In this document: positions 23,724-29,213 of the stretch, piece by piece | Numbering within the stretch: the stretch's first letter is position 1 | How the letters are laid out: every line of letters starts with the position of its first letter | Source of the DNA: JAGLWP01 sp964406515 | Lineage (GTDB): Archaea > Nanobdellota > Nanobdellia > Pacearchaeales > GW2011-AR1 | Assembly: GCA_964406515.1 (NCBI GenBank) | Contig: CAYORV010000005.1 | Coordinates: 1-38,806 of the forward strand | Reading direction: 5' to 3' | DNA: 38,806 nucleotides | Made by a program: the position numbers and the translations under genes | The notes under the pieces: generated by a model | Told to the model about the DNA's origin: nothing | The model's input: the letters and a program-made list of their open reading frames with translations, nothing else | Database searches by the model: none

Positions 23724-23732
23724 GTTGGGACC
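23724..23732. repeat. 9-bp target-site duplication, left
   Basis: GTTGGGACC directly abuts the left inverted repeat and is identical to 28528-28536, which directly abuts the right inverted repeat. Confidence 0.85.
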
Positions 23733-23780
23733 AACACAGTCCGAAAAGTTTGAAGTAAACGGAAAGTGTCCGAATAAGAT
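23733..23780 (+). repeat. Left terminal inverted repeat region
   Basis: AACACAGTCCGAAAAGT at the outer end, then GTGTCCGAATA about 30 nt further in. The TCCGA word is repeated as in the right end and could be transposase-binding sites. Confidence 0.75.
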
Positions 23781-23830
23781 TATATAATTTACGTCTGAAT
23801 ATTTATAAATAAAAGAACATTGTATTTTTT

Positions 23831-24193
23831 ATGGGAAAAAAGGTTAAAATTGGTTCAGAATTCGTGTCTATTTGTTATCCAAAATCTAAACCTTGGATGA
23901 GGGAAATTTATTTTGGTGAAAGAGATGGAACAGGACAACATGGACATATCTCTGCAAGTGGAGCAATTGTTGTTGGGGAGGTTATTTCTGCTGAAACATG
24001 GTATGCAAGAACTCCTGAAGGAGTTGAGTTAGTTAAGAATGGAAGTGAACTTACTATGAATACTTCCCGATTATTGTCAGATTGTATACCAAACATTTTA
24101 ACAGGATTTCAACATCCTGAGAAACCCCTTTTTTGGAACGTAGGTAGTTTAGATTCTTCCTTTTCATTGCAGAAAAAACTCCTTCAACAATAA
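23831..24193 (+). CDS. Unrecognised cargo protein, tail overlaps transposase
   Basis: 120 codons. The first ~75 residues look like a genuine folded domain (REIYFGERDGTGQHGHISAS, then GAIVVGEVISAETWYARTPE). The last ~45 codons (from 24054) lie antisense over the transposase C-terminus and read like an accidental tail. A TATA TTTATAAATAA lies ~25 nt before the ATG. Either the gene was truncated by insertion of the transposase unit, or the two genes genuinely overlap at their 3' ends. Not recognised. Confidence 0.5.
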   Translation: MGKKVKIGSEFVSICYPKSKPWMREIYFGERDGTGQHGHISASGAIVVGEVISAETWYARTPEGVELVKNGSELTMNTSRLLSDCIPNILTGFQHPEKPLFWNVGSLDSSFSLQKKLLQQ

Positions 24194-25028
24194 CCCTAAA
24201 TCTATAAGTTTCATGCCAAATTTCTTTTTGTTCTTTCCAAAGTTTGACACTTTCTCTCCATAGATTACTCCCCGCATTTTTTCCAGTAACATTTTTCCTA
24301 AGATCAATAAACACATTTGAAATTCCAAGTTCTTGACATAAGGCATAGTTCTCCTTACTCATATAACCAGAATCTGCAAGTACTGTTTTTATTTCAAATC
24401 CATTCTTTAAAGGAATTTTGACAAGTTCTTTAAACAAAGGGCAATCATGTCTTTTTCCTTCTGTGGTTTTAGCACAACAAATTATTTTGCTATTCTTTAA
24501 ACAAGATATATGTAGCTTTCTTGTTTGATTAAAATTCACATTTTTTTTATCATGCACTTTCTTAAATCCTCCAGAATACATTCTTAATCCAAACCAAGTT
24601 GAATCAAACATCATTGTATTTTCATTTTCTCTAAAGAATAAAGATGAAACTTGAATGAGCTTTTCAAGAATTAATTTAGTATTTTCATTATTTGCATAAT
24701 CATTTAATGTGCTTCTTGAAGGAATATATTTTATTAATTCTTGTTCATGCATCCATTTTAAATCAGATTCAGCTCTTCTGTAAGACATTCCATGATAGGA
24801 CATAATACAAAAGGATTTTATTATATCCTTGAAATCTGCTCTTGGTCTTCCCATAACCTGTAATTGCTCTAAATTGAGTGGTTCTATGAAGTCACATAGA
24901 TTCTGAATTAACTTCTCCTTTTCCTGCTCTAATGATTTGGGGTTTGGTTTTAGCTTTACTACCAATCTAAACTTTTCAGCCTTTAGGTTTTTATCATAAC
25001 TCATCAACGTCTCTTGTGTTTCTTCCAT
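24054..25028 (-). CDS. DDE transposase, IS4/IS5-type
   Basis: 324 residues from the ATG at 25028; a 20-residue N-terminal extension to 25088 is possible but is less protein-like. The catalytic acids are D142 (MMFDSTWF), D219 (LADSGYMS) and E282 in YRFRVIVEGVFSAMK. The last follows Y-x2-R-x3-E-x6-K, the YREK signature of the IS4 superfamily. The N-terminal region (MGRPRADFKDIIKSFCIMSY, then SRSTLNDY) is the usual helical DNA-binding part. It sits ~320 bp inside the left inverted repeat and is the only transposase in the element, so it probably mobilises the 4.8 kb unit. No frameshift seen; it appears intact. Confidence 0.9.
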   Translation of the reverse strand: MEETQETLMSYDKNLKAEKFRLVVKLKPNPKSLEQEKEKLIQNLCDFIEPLNLEQLQVMGRPRADFKDIIKSFCIMSYHGMSYRRAESDLKWMHEQELIKYIPSRSTLNDYANNENTKLILEKLIQVSSLFFRENENTMMFDSTWFGLRMYSGGFKKVHDKKNVNFNQTRKLHISCLKNSKIICCAKTTEGKRHDCPLFKELVKIPLKNGFEIKTVLADSGYMSKENYALCQELGISNVFIDLRKNVTGKNAGSNLWRESVKLWKEQKEIWHETYRFRVIVEGVFSAMKRKNLNYLRSKKGVSQDVEILLKCLVYNLTIIGKYS

Positions 25029-25124
25029 CTTAATTTCCTTATGAGAATTAAGGGGGCTGTCCCATAACCAGTCCCCGAAGCATCCCATAAATGCTCTTTT
25101 ACTTTGTTTCTTTAATGAAACATC

Positions 25125-25213
25125 GTAATATTATATATACTATATGCTTATATACTTTACTATTGTATAAACGTAACATTACAAGTAGGTATATTTAAAT
25201 AGTAGTAATGTTA
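25125..25213. promoter_or_regulatory. Repeated GTAATNTTA operator-like sites
   Basis: TAACATTAC (25174-25182) and GTAATGTTA (25205-25213) form a perfect 9-bp inverted repeat flanking the TATA-like GGTATATTTAAATAG of the AbrB-like gene. A further variant GTAATATTA occurs at 25125-25133, toward the transposase. This arrangement suggests autoregulation by one of the two DNA-binding proteins encoded just downstream. Confidence 0.5.
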
Positions 25214-25222
25214 TAATATATT

Positions 25223-25450
25223 ATGGAAAAAGAGGACTTTGTAGATACAATTCATAGAGAGGTAAAGGTTCAGTGTAGTAAACCCAAAGAGGCTAAAGAG
25301 GGTCAAAGAAGAACCCCCCAGTATTTTATTCAAATTCCAAAAGAGGTTGTTCTTGAACTTGGAATTGAAAAAGGAGATAAAGTTATAATTGATGTTCCTT
25401 TAAAAAATAAATCCCAATACTCAATTAAATTTTCCAAGAAGATAAAATGA
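25223..25450 (+). CDS. AbrB/MazE-like DNA-binding protein
   Basis: 75 residues. The C-terminal half (QYFIQIPKEVVLELGIEKGD, KVIIDVPL, then YSIKFSKKIK) has the swapped-hairpin AbrB/SpoVT pattern: strand, I-P-K-x-x-hydrophobic, L-G-I-x-x-G-D-x-V, strand. The N-terminal third is polar and cysteine-containing. Such proteins are transcription regulators or antitoxins. Its stop overlaps the ATG of the winged-helix gene by 4 nt (ATGA), so they are coupled. Inverted repeats around its promoter suggest self-regulation. Confidence 0.8.
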   Translation: MEKEDFVDTIHREVKVQCSKPKEAKEGQRRTPQYFIQIPKEVVLELGIEKGDKVIIDVPLKNKSQYSIKFSKKIK

Positions 25451-25698
25451 CTAAATTTTATAAAAAACCAAATCCCCTAAAAAAAGCTGATCAGATTGGA
25501 ATAGCTGTCGCAAAGACTCTTAACAAAATAGACAAAACAGTAACTCCCTCTGAAATTGCAGGTTATTTAGGGATTCATCCAAATACTGCTAAAAACAGAA
25601 TAGAAAAACTTGAGAAAGAAGGATATGTTAAGTGCAAAAAAGATGGAAACAGATGGTATTGTAAAAGGATCAAGAAAATCAAGGTTAATGAAATGTAA
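25447..25698 (+). CDS. Winged helix-turn-helix regulator
   Basis: 83 residues. The segment TVTPSEIAGYLGIHPNTAKN then RIEKLEKEGYVKCKKDGNRW is a clear wHTH: a recognition helix followed by a beta wing, ending in a basic tail. MarR/ArsR-like in shape but minimal. Overlaps the AbrB-like gene by 4 nt, so a two-regulator operon. Its stop is two bases from the end of the convergent RHH gene. Probably controls element genes. Confidence 0.82.
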   Translation: MTKFYKKPNPLKKADQIGIAVAKTLNKIDKTVTPSEIAGYLGIHPNTAKNRIEKLEKEGYVKCKKDGNRWYCKRIKKIKVNEM

Positions 25699-25699
25699 G

Positions 25700-25879
25700 C
25701 TATTTTTCTTCCCGTTCATACTTTTCCTTAATCGCCTGATTAATCCATTTTGATCCTTGATTAACTCTTTTTAATTTTTTTATAAAGTCAAGAATTTCTT
25801 TTGAAAGGTCGGCTCTAATAGTAAGATTCGGTCTTCTTTCATAATACTCCTTGGATATAATTCCTTTTTTCTTTACCAT
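25700..25879 (-). CDS. Ribbon-helix-helix-like regulator
   Basis: 59 residues from the ATG at 25879. The segment PNLTIRADLSKEILDFIKKL followed by GSKWINQAIKEKYEREE fits the RHH (CopG/Arc) pattern: one strand, helix, turn, helix. The longer start at 25903 would leave its TATA box too close. It is divergent from a second AbrB-like gene, and a 9-bp inverted repeat sits just before each start codon. Likely autorepressor or antitoxin. Confidence 0.7.
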   Translation of the reverse strand: MVKKKGIISKEYYERRPNLTIRADLSKEILDFIKKLKRVNQGSKWINQAIKEKYEREEK

Positions 25880-25883
25880 TCTT

Positions 25884-25934
25884 GATACACAAATGGAACT
25901 CACATTTTATTTAAGTATATTGTTATTGTGTATC
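25884..25934. promoter_or_regulatory. Symmetric operator between RHH and AbrB-like genes
   Basis: GATACACAA (25884-25892) and TTGTGTATC (25926-25934) are perfect inverted repeats. One arm lies immediately upstream of each divergent start codon, so each would overlap the transcription start of a leaderless gene. TATA-like TTTAAGTATATT lies between them. Confidence 0.6.
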
Positions 25935-25936
25935 TT

Positions 25937-26104
25937 ATGAGTATCAAACTTAAACTACAAATAGTAAGAGAAGGAACAGAGTATGAATCTTATAGATTGA
26001 CAATCCCAAGAGCAGTAATTCAGGCACATGATTTAAGAGAGAAGGATTTCAAATTGGAGATTAAGGGTAATAAAATTATTCTTACGCCTATTGAAAAAGA
26101 TTAG
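25937..26104 (+). CDS. Second AbrB-like small protein
   Basis: 55 residues, ATG 25937 to TAG 26104: SIKLKLQIVREGTEYESYRL, then TIPRAVIQAHDLREKDFKLE and IKGNKIILTPIEKD. This matches the SpoVT/AbrB swapped-hairpin fold (Y-R-L-T-I-P-R, a helix, D-x-x-hydrophobic, strand-turn-strand). Divergent from the RHH gene over a 57-bp gap with shared operator arms. Probably a regulator or antitoxin; no toxin is directly attached. Confidence 0.7.
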   Translation: MSIKLKLQIVREGTEYESYRLTIPRAVIQAHDLREKDFKLEIKGNKIILTPIEKD

Positions 26105-26142
26105 TTTTATAAATATTTTAAATCTCACAAAAATATTTAAAT

Positions 26143-26154
26143 CATACTTTCATA
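26143..26154 (+). promoter_or_regulatory. CATACTTTCATA box, copy 1
   Basis: 12-nt sequence identical to 27570-27581. In both places it follows a TTTAAAT TATA-like stretch; here it precedes a second TATA (TTTATAAATAAG) of the PIN-pair operon. Confidence 0.4.
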
Positions 26155-26200
26155 TTATTTACAAAAGTTTATAAATAAGAAGTGGGGTGATAATTTTATA

Positions 26201-26554
26201 ATGGTAAAAGAAGAAAAAAAGCTTGAAAAGGATTCTGGAAAAACTGAAGATGAAAGAGATGAAGAATTAGATATAGCAAATGCCGTTAATAAAGCTCAAG
26301 ATATTTTAAGAAAAATTATTGGTAATTTATCTGCACACCAATTCAAATTGGAACAAGTTAAAGAGAATGGCTCAAGTACAAGATATATTGTAATTAGTAG
26401 CGTGGTTCCAGATTTGGGGCAAGAGAGAGATTATTATTTTATAAAAATTGATGTGGAAACAGGAAATTTTGTTCCTCCAATGGGTAAGGGAAAATTAGTA
26501 GACGGAAAATTTATGTTTGAGAAGATGGAAATTCAACCCGAGTGGGAAGAATAA
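26201..26554 (+). CDS. Putative partner (antitoxin-like) of PIN protein
   Basis: 117 residues, not recognised. An acidic and basic low-complexity N-terminus (KEEKKLEKDSGKTEDERDEE) is followed by a helix and a beta-rich domain (TRYIVISSVVPDLGQERDYY). One base separates its stop from the ATG of the PIN-domain gene, so they are coupled. Position, size and charge fit an antitoxin or dosage partner, but no DNA-binding motif is evident. This is inference from context only. Confidence 0.6.
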   Translation: MVKEEKKLEKDSGKTEDERDEELDIANAVNKAQDILRKIIGNLSAHQFKLEQVKENGSSTRYIVISSVVPDLGQERDYYFIKIDVETGNFVPPMGKGKLVDGKFMFEKMEIQPEWEE

Positions 26555-26555
26555 A

Positions 26556-27215
26556 ATGGAAAGTAATCTGAGCTGGTTTAGATCTCATGAACATATTACT
26601 AATGGTTACAAAGGTTTTGAAAGATTCTATCCAATTCTTAAAAGAGGAATTTTTCTTGACACTGCACCATTATTTATTTTAATTTGTGGTCATTATGATA
26701 AATTAAATAATACAAAAATTATAGAAAAGTTTAGTGCTAATACTAAACATGATCCCCAATATAAATTGTATGATTATTCTTATCTTTTGGCTTTTCTAAA
26801 TTCAATAGATAAATCAAAAGTCCCTCTTTATATAACCCCCCATGTTTTTACTGAATTCATTAAACACTTAACAGAAATAGTAAAAAACCCAAAACAATTC
26901 AATGATATATTAAATACTTCTTTCAAATCAAAAAGTTATTTAAAAGATAGTCTTCATGAAAGTTTTTGTGAAGGTTTCCTATCTGAAGAAGATTTTTTAA
27001 ATAAAACTTTGGAGGTGGGCGATATTTCTATAATTTTGTGTGCAAAAAAAGGAAGAAAAGAAAAGGGTGCAATAACAATATTAACAGATGATTGTCCTTT
27101 TGCACTTGTTTCCTGTAATAAACATAATTTTATAACAATTTATTATTCAGAAATTAGAACTGCTACATTTCAATTAGGAAAAAATAAAATTCCTCCAGAC
27201 TATTTACTGGAATAA
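26556..27215 (+). CDS. PIN-like nuclease domain protein
   Basis: 219 residues. Acidic residues fall in PIN order: D35 in GIFLDTAPLF, E100 in ITPHVFTEFIKHL, D156 in LEVGDISIIL and D178/D179 in ITILTDDCPF. This D-E-D-D spacing and the strand and helix contexts fit a PIN RNase (VapC-type superfamily), though the protein is longer than typical VapC (~130). Its start at 26556 is one base after the upstream gene. A longer frame from 26517 overlaps that gene and adds a non-conserved stretch. Probably the toxin of a two-gene unit carried by the transposon. Confidence 0.75.
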   Translation: MESNLSWFRSHEHITNGYKGFERFYPILKRGIFLDTAPLFILICGHYDKLNNTKIIEKFSANTKHDPQYKLYDYSYLLAFLNSIDKSKVPLYITPHVFTEFIKHLTEIVKNPKQFNDILNTSFKSKSYLKDSLHESFCEGFLSEEDFLNKTLEVGDISIILCAKKGRKEKGAITILTDDCPFALVSCNKHNFITIYYSEIRTATFQLGKNKIPPDYLLE

Positions 27216-27234
27216 TGTATAGAAAAGAAGATTA

Positions 27235-27504
27235 TCAGAATTCTACTTCTTTTAGCCAATCATTAATTTTCTGAGGCAAATTTGATGAAGCCCAAGGAAG
27301 TATCACCCTTATTATGAGCAAATTATCATCGCTATCCAAAAAAGGTTTTAGTTCATCTCTTAAATCTGAAGCACTTTTTGAACTTTTTATAAACCAAACA
27401 GATCCTTGTGCATGTGCATAATAATTATATGATTTAATTTTTTCTATAACTTTTGTATAATCTCTATCTTTCACCAAATCATAACAAACACAATATACTG
27501 TCAT
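27235..27504 (-). CDS. Stand-alone Cas2/VapD-like protein (SinR-type)
   Basis: 89 residues. The start TVYCVCYDLVKDRDY (Asp9 at the end of strand 1), the central AQGSVWFIKSSKSASDLRDE and LLIIRVILPWASSNLP match the small ferredoxin-like fold shared by Cas2, VapD and proteins annotated as SinR family. No CRISPR array or cas1 is in the window, so it is a solo member, probably a nuclease or toxin-like protein. Own leaderless promoter: TATA ATTATAAAC ~25 nt before the ATG, divergent from the next gene. Confidence 0.72.
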   Translation of the reverse strand: MTVYCVCYDLVKDRDYTKVIEKIKSYNYYAHAQGSVWFIKSSKSASDLRDELKPFLDSDDNLLIIRVILPWASSNLPQKINDWLKEVEF

Positions 27505-27569
27505 GAAATATATAAGTAAAGATTGTTTATAATTTTAACGCTAATGTAAAACAACATTTAAATATTAGT

Positions 27570-27581
27570 CATACTTTCATA
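27570..27581 (+). promoter_or_regulatory. CATACTTTCATA box, copy 2
   Basis: Identical to 26143-26154. It lies between a TTTAAATATT TATA-like stretch (~27557-27566) and the ATG at 27587, over the expected transcription start of the three-gene cargo operon. Confidence 0.4.
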
Positions 27582-27586
27582 CCTTA

Positions 27587-27859
27587 ATGAAAATAAAAAC
27601 TGTGGTAATGAGTAATGGAAGAGAATATAATCTTGTCTGGGATGAGTCTTCAAATATCAGCCATGATTTAGAGGGGAGTTTTAAAATGATTGATGTTAAT
27701 AAGGGGTGGGTTGAATTAAATCCAAACTTTGTTAGTGAAATAATTCCTTCTGAAAATCTAAAGAGTACCACCAAACTCTCAGGTAAAGCAAGAAAAGAGA
27801 TAAGTGAGCATTATGGTCAAGAAGTAATAACAGAAGAAGAACAATCTCCAGCTTGGTAA
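27587..27859 (+). CDS. Small cargo protein, beta-rich
   Basis: 90 residues, not recognised. The first ~55 residues look like a small beta barrel or ligand-binding domain (KTVVMSNGREYNLVWDESSN; GWVELNPNFVSEIIPSEN), similar in feel to small phage or plasmid proteins. The rest is a charged tail. It is the first of three same-strand genes (27587-28446) separated by 7-10 nt, so one operon. Confidence 0.6.
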   Translation: MKIKTVVMSNGREYNLVWDESSNISHDLEGSFKMIDVNKGWVELNPNFVSEIIPSENLKSTTKLSGKARKEISEHYGQEVITEEEQSPAW

Positions 27860-27866
27860 TATAATA

Positions 27867-28157
27867 ATGGATAAAATAATTAATTTTGCAGTTAATCTCA
27901 TGGAAAGAGAAAATATGTATTATGAAGACCCAAATTTACTCCCTTCTCAAAATCCAACAATAAATCCAGGTCAAAATCCAGACATAAATACATCCCAAAA
28001 TCCAAAAATTAATTCTACTCAGAACCCAAAAATACATTGGTCTCAAAATCCCCATTGGAAACAAAATCAATGGGAATTATTCAAAGAAACTATTTTGTGG
28101 GAATATTTAAATGATTCTCAAAAAGAGAAGTGCAAACGATTTTTACAATCCTTATAA
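27867..28157 (+). CDS. Protein with SQNPxIN tandem repeats
   Basis: 96 residues. After a 25-residue start, residues ~27-64 are nearly five copies of an eight-residue unit (SQNPTINP, GQNPDINT, SQNPKINS, TQNPKIHW, SQNPHW). A helical end follows (WELFKETILWEYLNDSQKEK). Asn/Pro-rich repeats of this sort usually form extended linkers or surface ligands. Not recognised. Lies 7 nt after the upstream gene and 10 nt before the membrane protein, so part of one operon. Confidence 0.65.
   Translation: MDKIINFAVNLMERENMYYEDPNLLPSQNPTINPGQNPDINTSQNPKINSTQNPKIHWSQNPHWKQNQWELFKETILWEYLNDSQKEKCKRFLQSL
27945..28058 (+). repeat. 24-bp coding tandem repeat
   Basis: 4.75 units of 24 bp, each beginning TCTCAAAATCCA or a close variant, in frame with the SQNPxIN repeats. 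Confidence 0.85.
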
Positions 28158-28167
28158 AAAATCCAAA

Positions 28168-28446
28168 ATGGTAGAACAAGAAGAATATGAAAAAATAATA
28201 GATCAATCTAAAACTGGATTTGAAAAGATTACAGATAAGGGACTTGTAAATTTTCATAGTTCTGACGTAAGAGATGGAGATAGAGTGGTGGCTGAAAGTA
28301 ATCGAAGATTAAAGAAAGCGATAAATACATTTAATGAAAATTCTTCTAAACAAACAAAATGGATCATTAGATTAACAATTGCTATGTTATTAGTTGGACT
28401 TGCACAAATAGGATTATTTTTTTATTCACTTTTTACTCAGGCTTAA
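28168..28446 (+). CDS. Small C-terminally membrane-anchored protein
   Basis: 92 residues from the ATG at 28168, chosen because the longer frame (28111) overlaps the upstream gene. The N-terminal ~65 residues are charged and helical (EEYEKIIDQSKTGFEKITDK). A single transmembrane helix (IIRLTIAMLLVGLAQIGLFF) is followed by a few residues. The topology resembles tail-anchored partners of phage or defence cargo, but no family was recognised. Last gene before the right inverted repeat. Confidence 0.65.
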   Translation: MVEQEEYEKIIDQSKTGFEKITDKGLVNFHSSDVRDGDRVVAESNRRLKKAINTFNENSSKQTKWIIRLTIAMLLVGLAQIGLFFYSLFTQA

Positions 28447-28470
28447 TTTGATAGGATTTTTTTCTGTAGA

Positions 28471-28527
28471 TACTTCTCGGACAGAAAGAAAACTATTCGG
28501 ATACATTAAGACTTATCGGACTGTGTT
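28471..28527 (-). repeat. Right terminal inverted repeat region
   Basis: The inverted copy of the left end (AACACAGTCCGATAAGT at 28527-28511), then GTATCCGAATA and CTGTCCGAGAAG at ~20-nt intervals. The TCCGA word thus recurs three times. Confidence 0.75.
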
Positions 28528-28536
28528 GTTGGGACC
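28528..28536. repeat. 9-bp target-site duplication, right
   Basis: GTTGGGACC, identical to 23724-23732. Confidence 0.85.
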
Positions 28537-28573
28537 TTGTGGATTTAGTCGCGTCTGTGTAAAAAGTATAAAA

Positions 28574-28993
28574 CTAAACTTCTCTTATAATTGCTTTAAC
28601 TTCCCAAACCAGTTCATTGTATTTTTCTTTTTTTAACATCCCATAATCTTTATCTTTTTGAAGCTCTTCTCGTGGGATTCTACATACTTTGTTACATAAA
28701 GCAAGAGTAAGTCTATTTGGATTGAATTGGTTTTGGGATTTTGAAAAAGAAGTAACATCATCTGAATTTATTGTTACTCCACCATTTCTAATTTCTTGAG
28801 AAGGTGTAGAGGTAAAAGGTAATGCTGTAATAAAATCTTGGTCATTTTTGTCTGATATTATTATAAACCAATGTTTAGGGGATTTAGATATATCTTGGTG
28901 AGAATTATGACAACGAAATTTACAAGAATTTTTCCTTCCTTCTGTATCCATATTGCATGACCAAATACTTTTCTTAGGTGGGATATAAACCAT
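28574..28993 (-). CDS. PemK/MazF-like toxin candidate
   Basis: 139 residues from the ATG at 28993, two bases after the previous stop. An N-terminal Cys/His cluster (WSCN, NSCKFRCHNSHQD) may bind zinc. The rest fits the PemK/MazF barrel: HWFIIISDKND, ITALPFTSTPSQE, LTALA-like strands, then KVCRIPREEL and a helix (KKEKYNELVWEVKAII). MazF-type proteins are mRNA or tRNA endoribonucleases. The Cys/His insertion is unusual. It is the third gene of an operon with a small acidic protein and a Panacea-like protein. Confidence 0.62.
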   Translation of the reverse strand: MVYIPPKKSIWSCNMDTEGRKNSCKFRCHNSHQDISKSPKHWFIIISDKNDQDFITALPFTSTPSQEIRNGGVTINSDDVTSFSKSQNQFNPNRLTLALCNKVCRIPREELQKDKDYGMLKKEKYNELVWEVKAIIREV

Positions 28994-28994
28994 T

Positions 28995-29213
28995 TTATGC
29001 TTCAATGAAATCTCTTTGGACTTCTGATTCTGAATTATCTTCATCTTCTATAATAGAAATATCGGAACCAGTATTAATTGCATCTTCAATTGCAATAAAT
29101 GTGGAAGTATTAGGATATTCTCCAATCTTTTCACTGAATTCTTTTGCCAACTTACATGAATCTTTTTCTTCTGAAAGCTCTTTAATGTCAAATATTTTTT
29201 TAATTTCTACCAT
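28995..29213 (-). CDS. Small acidic protein, antitoxin candidate
   Basis: 72 residues from the ATG at 29213, which overlaps the upstream stop by 7 nt (ATGGTAG), so translation is coupled. Strongly acidic throughout (ISIIEDEDNSESEVQ), with a short helix (KLAKEFSEKIGEYPN). No DNA-binding motif. Position between a Panacea-like gene and a PemK-like gene, plus charge, suggests a neutralising partner. Not recognised. Confidence 0.6.
   Translation of the reverse strand: MVEIKKIFDIKELSEEKDSCKLAKEFSEKIGEYPNTSTFIAIEDAINTGSDISIIEDEDNSESEVQRDFIEA

Larger units (their letters stand above)
23733..28527. mobile_element. 4.8 kb transposon with TIRs and 9-bp target duplication
   Basis: Terminal inverted repeats match at 16 of 17 positions (AACACAGTCCGA-A/T-AAGT at 23733-23749 and inverted at 28511-28527). 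A second inner block GT-G/A-TCCGAATA follows on each side, with an 11-nt length difference. Identical 9-bp GTTGGGACC copies flank the ends. Inside are one DDE transposase and about ten small genes: AbrB-like, wHTH, RHH, a second AbrB-like, a PIN pair, a Cas2/VapD-like protein, a repeat protein and a membrane protein. The element separates the tuf operon promoter region from the toxin-antitoxin-like operon next to fusA. Confidence 0.8.

Noticed and set aside
24055..25088. Imperfect inverted repeat TATG-AATACTTC / TATGGGATGCTTC bounding the transposase as a 1.03 kb IS
   Set aside because: Only about 11 of 17 positions match with a gap, it lies inside the coding sequence, and there is no target duplication; too weak against the clean ends of the 4.8 kb element.
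25046..25090. GGGGCTGTCCCATAACCAGTCC as a nested IS terminal repeat or third copy of the transposon end
   Set aside because: It partly resembles the transposon ends (CCA...CAGTCC...GAAG) but is in direct orientation to the left one, and no matching inverted partner or target duplication was found on the other side of the transposase.
27235..27504. A CRISPR-Cas adaptation module
   Set aside because: No cas1, other cas genes or repeat-spacer array anywhere in the window.
27945..28058. 24-bp repeats as a CRISPR-like array
   Set aside because: The units are contiguous without spacers and encode an in-frame peptide repeat.
23733..28527. Inverted ends as regulatory operators rather than transposon ends
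   Set aside because: The right copy lies between two convergent gene ends where an operator is not expected, and both copies abut an identical 9-bp flank.
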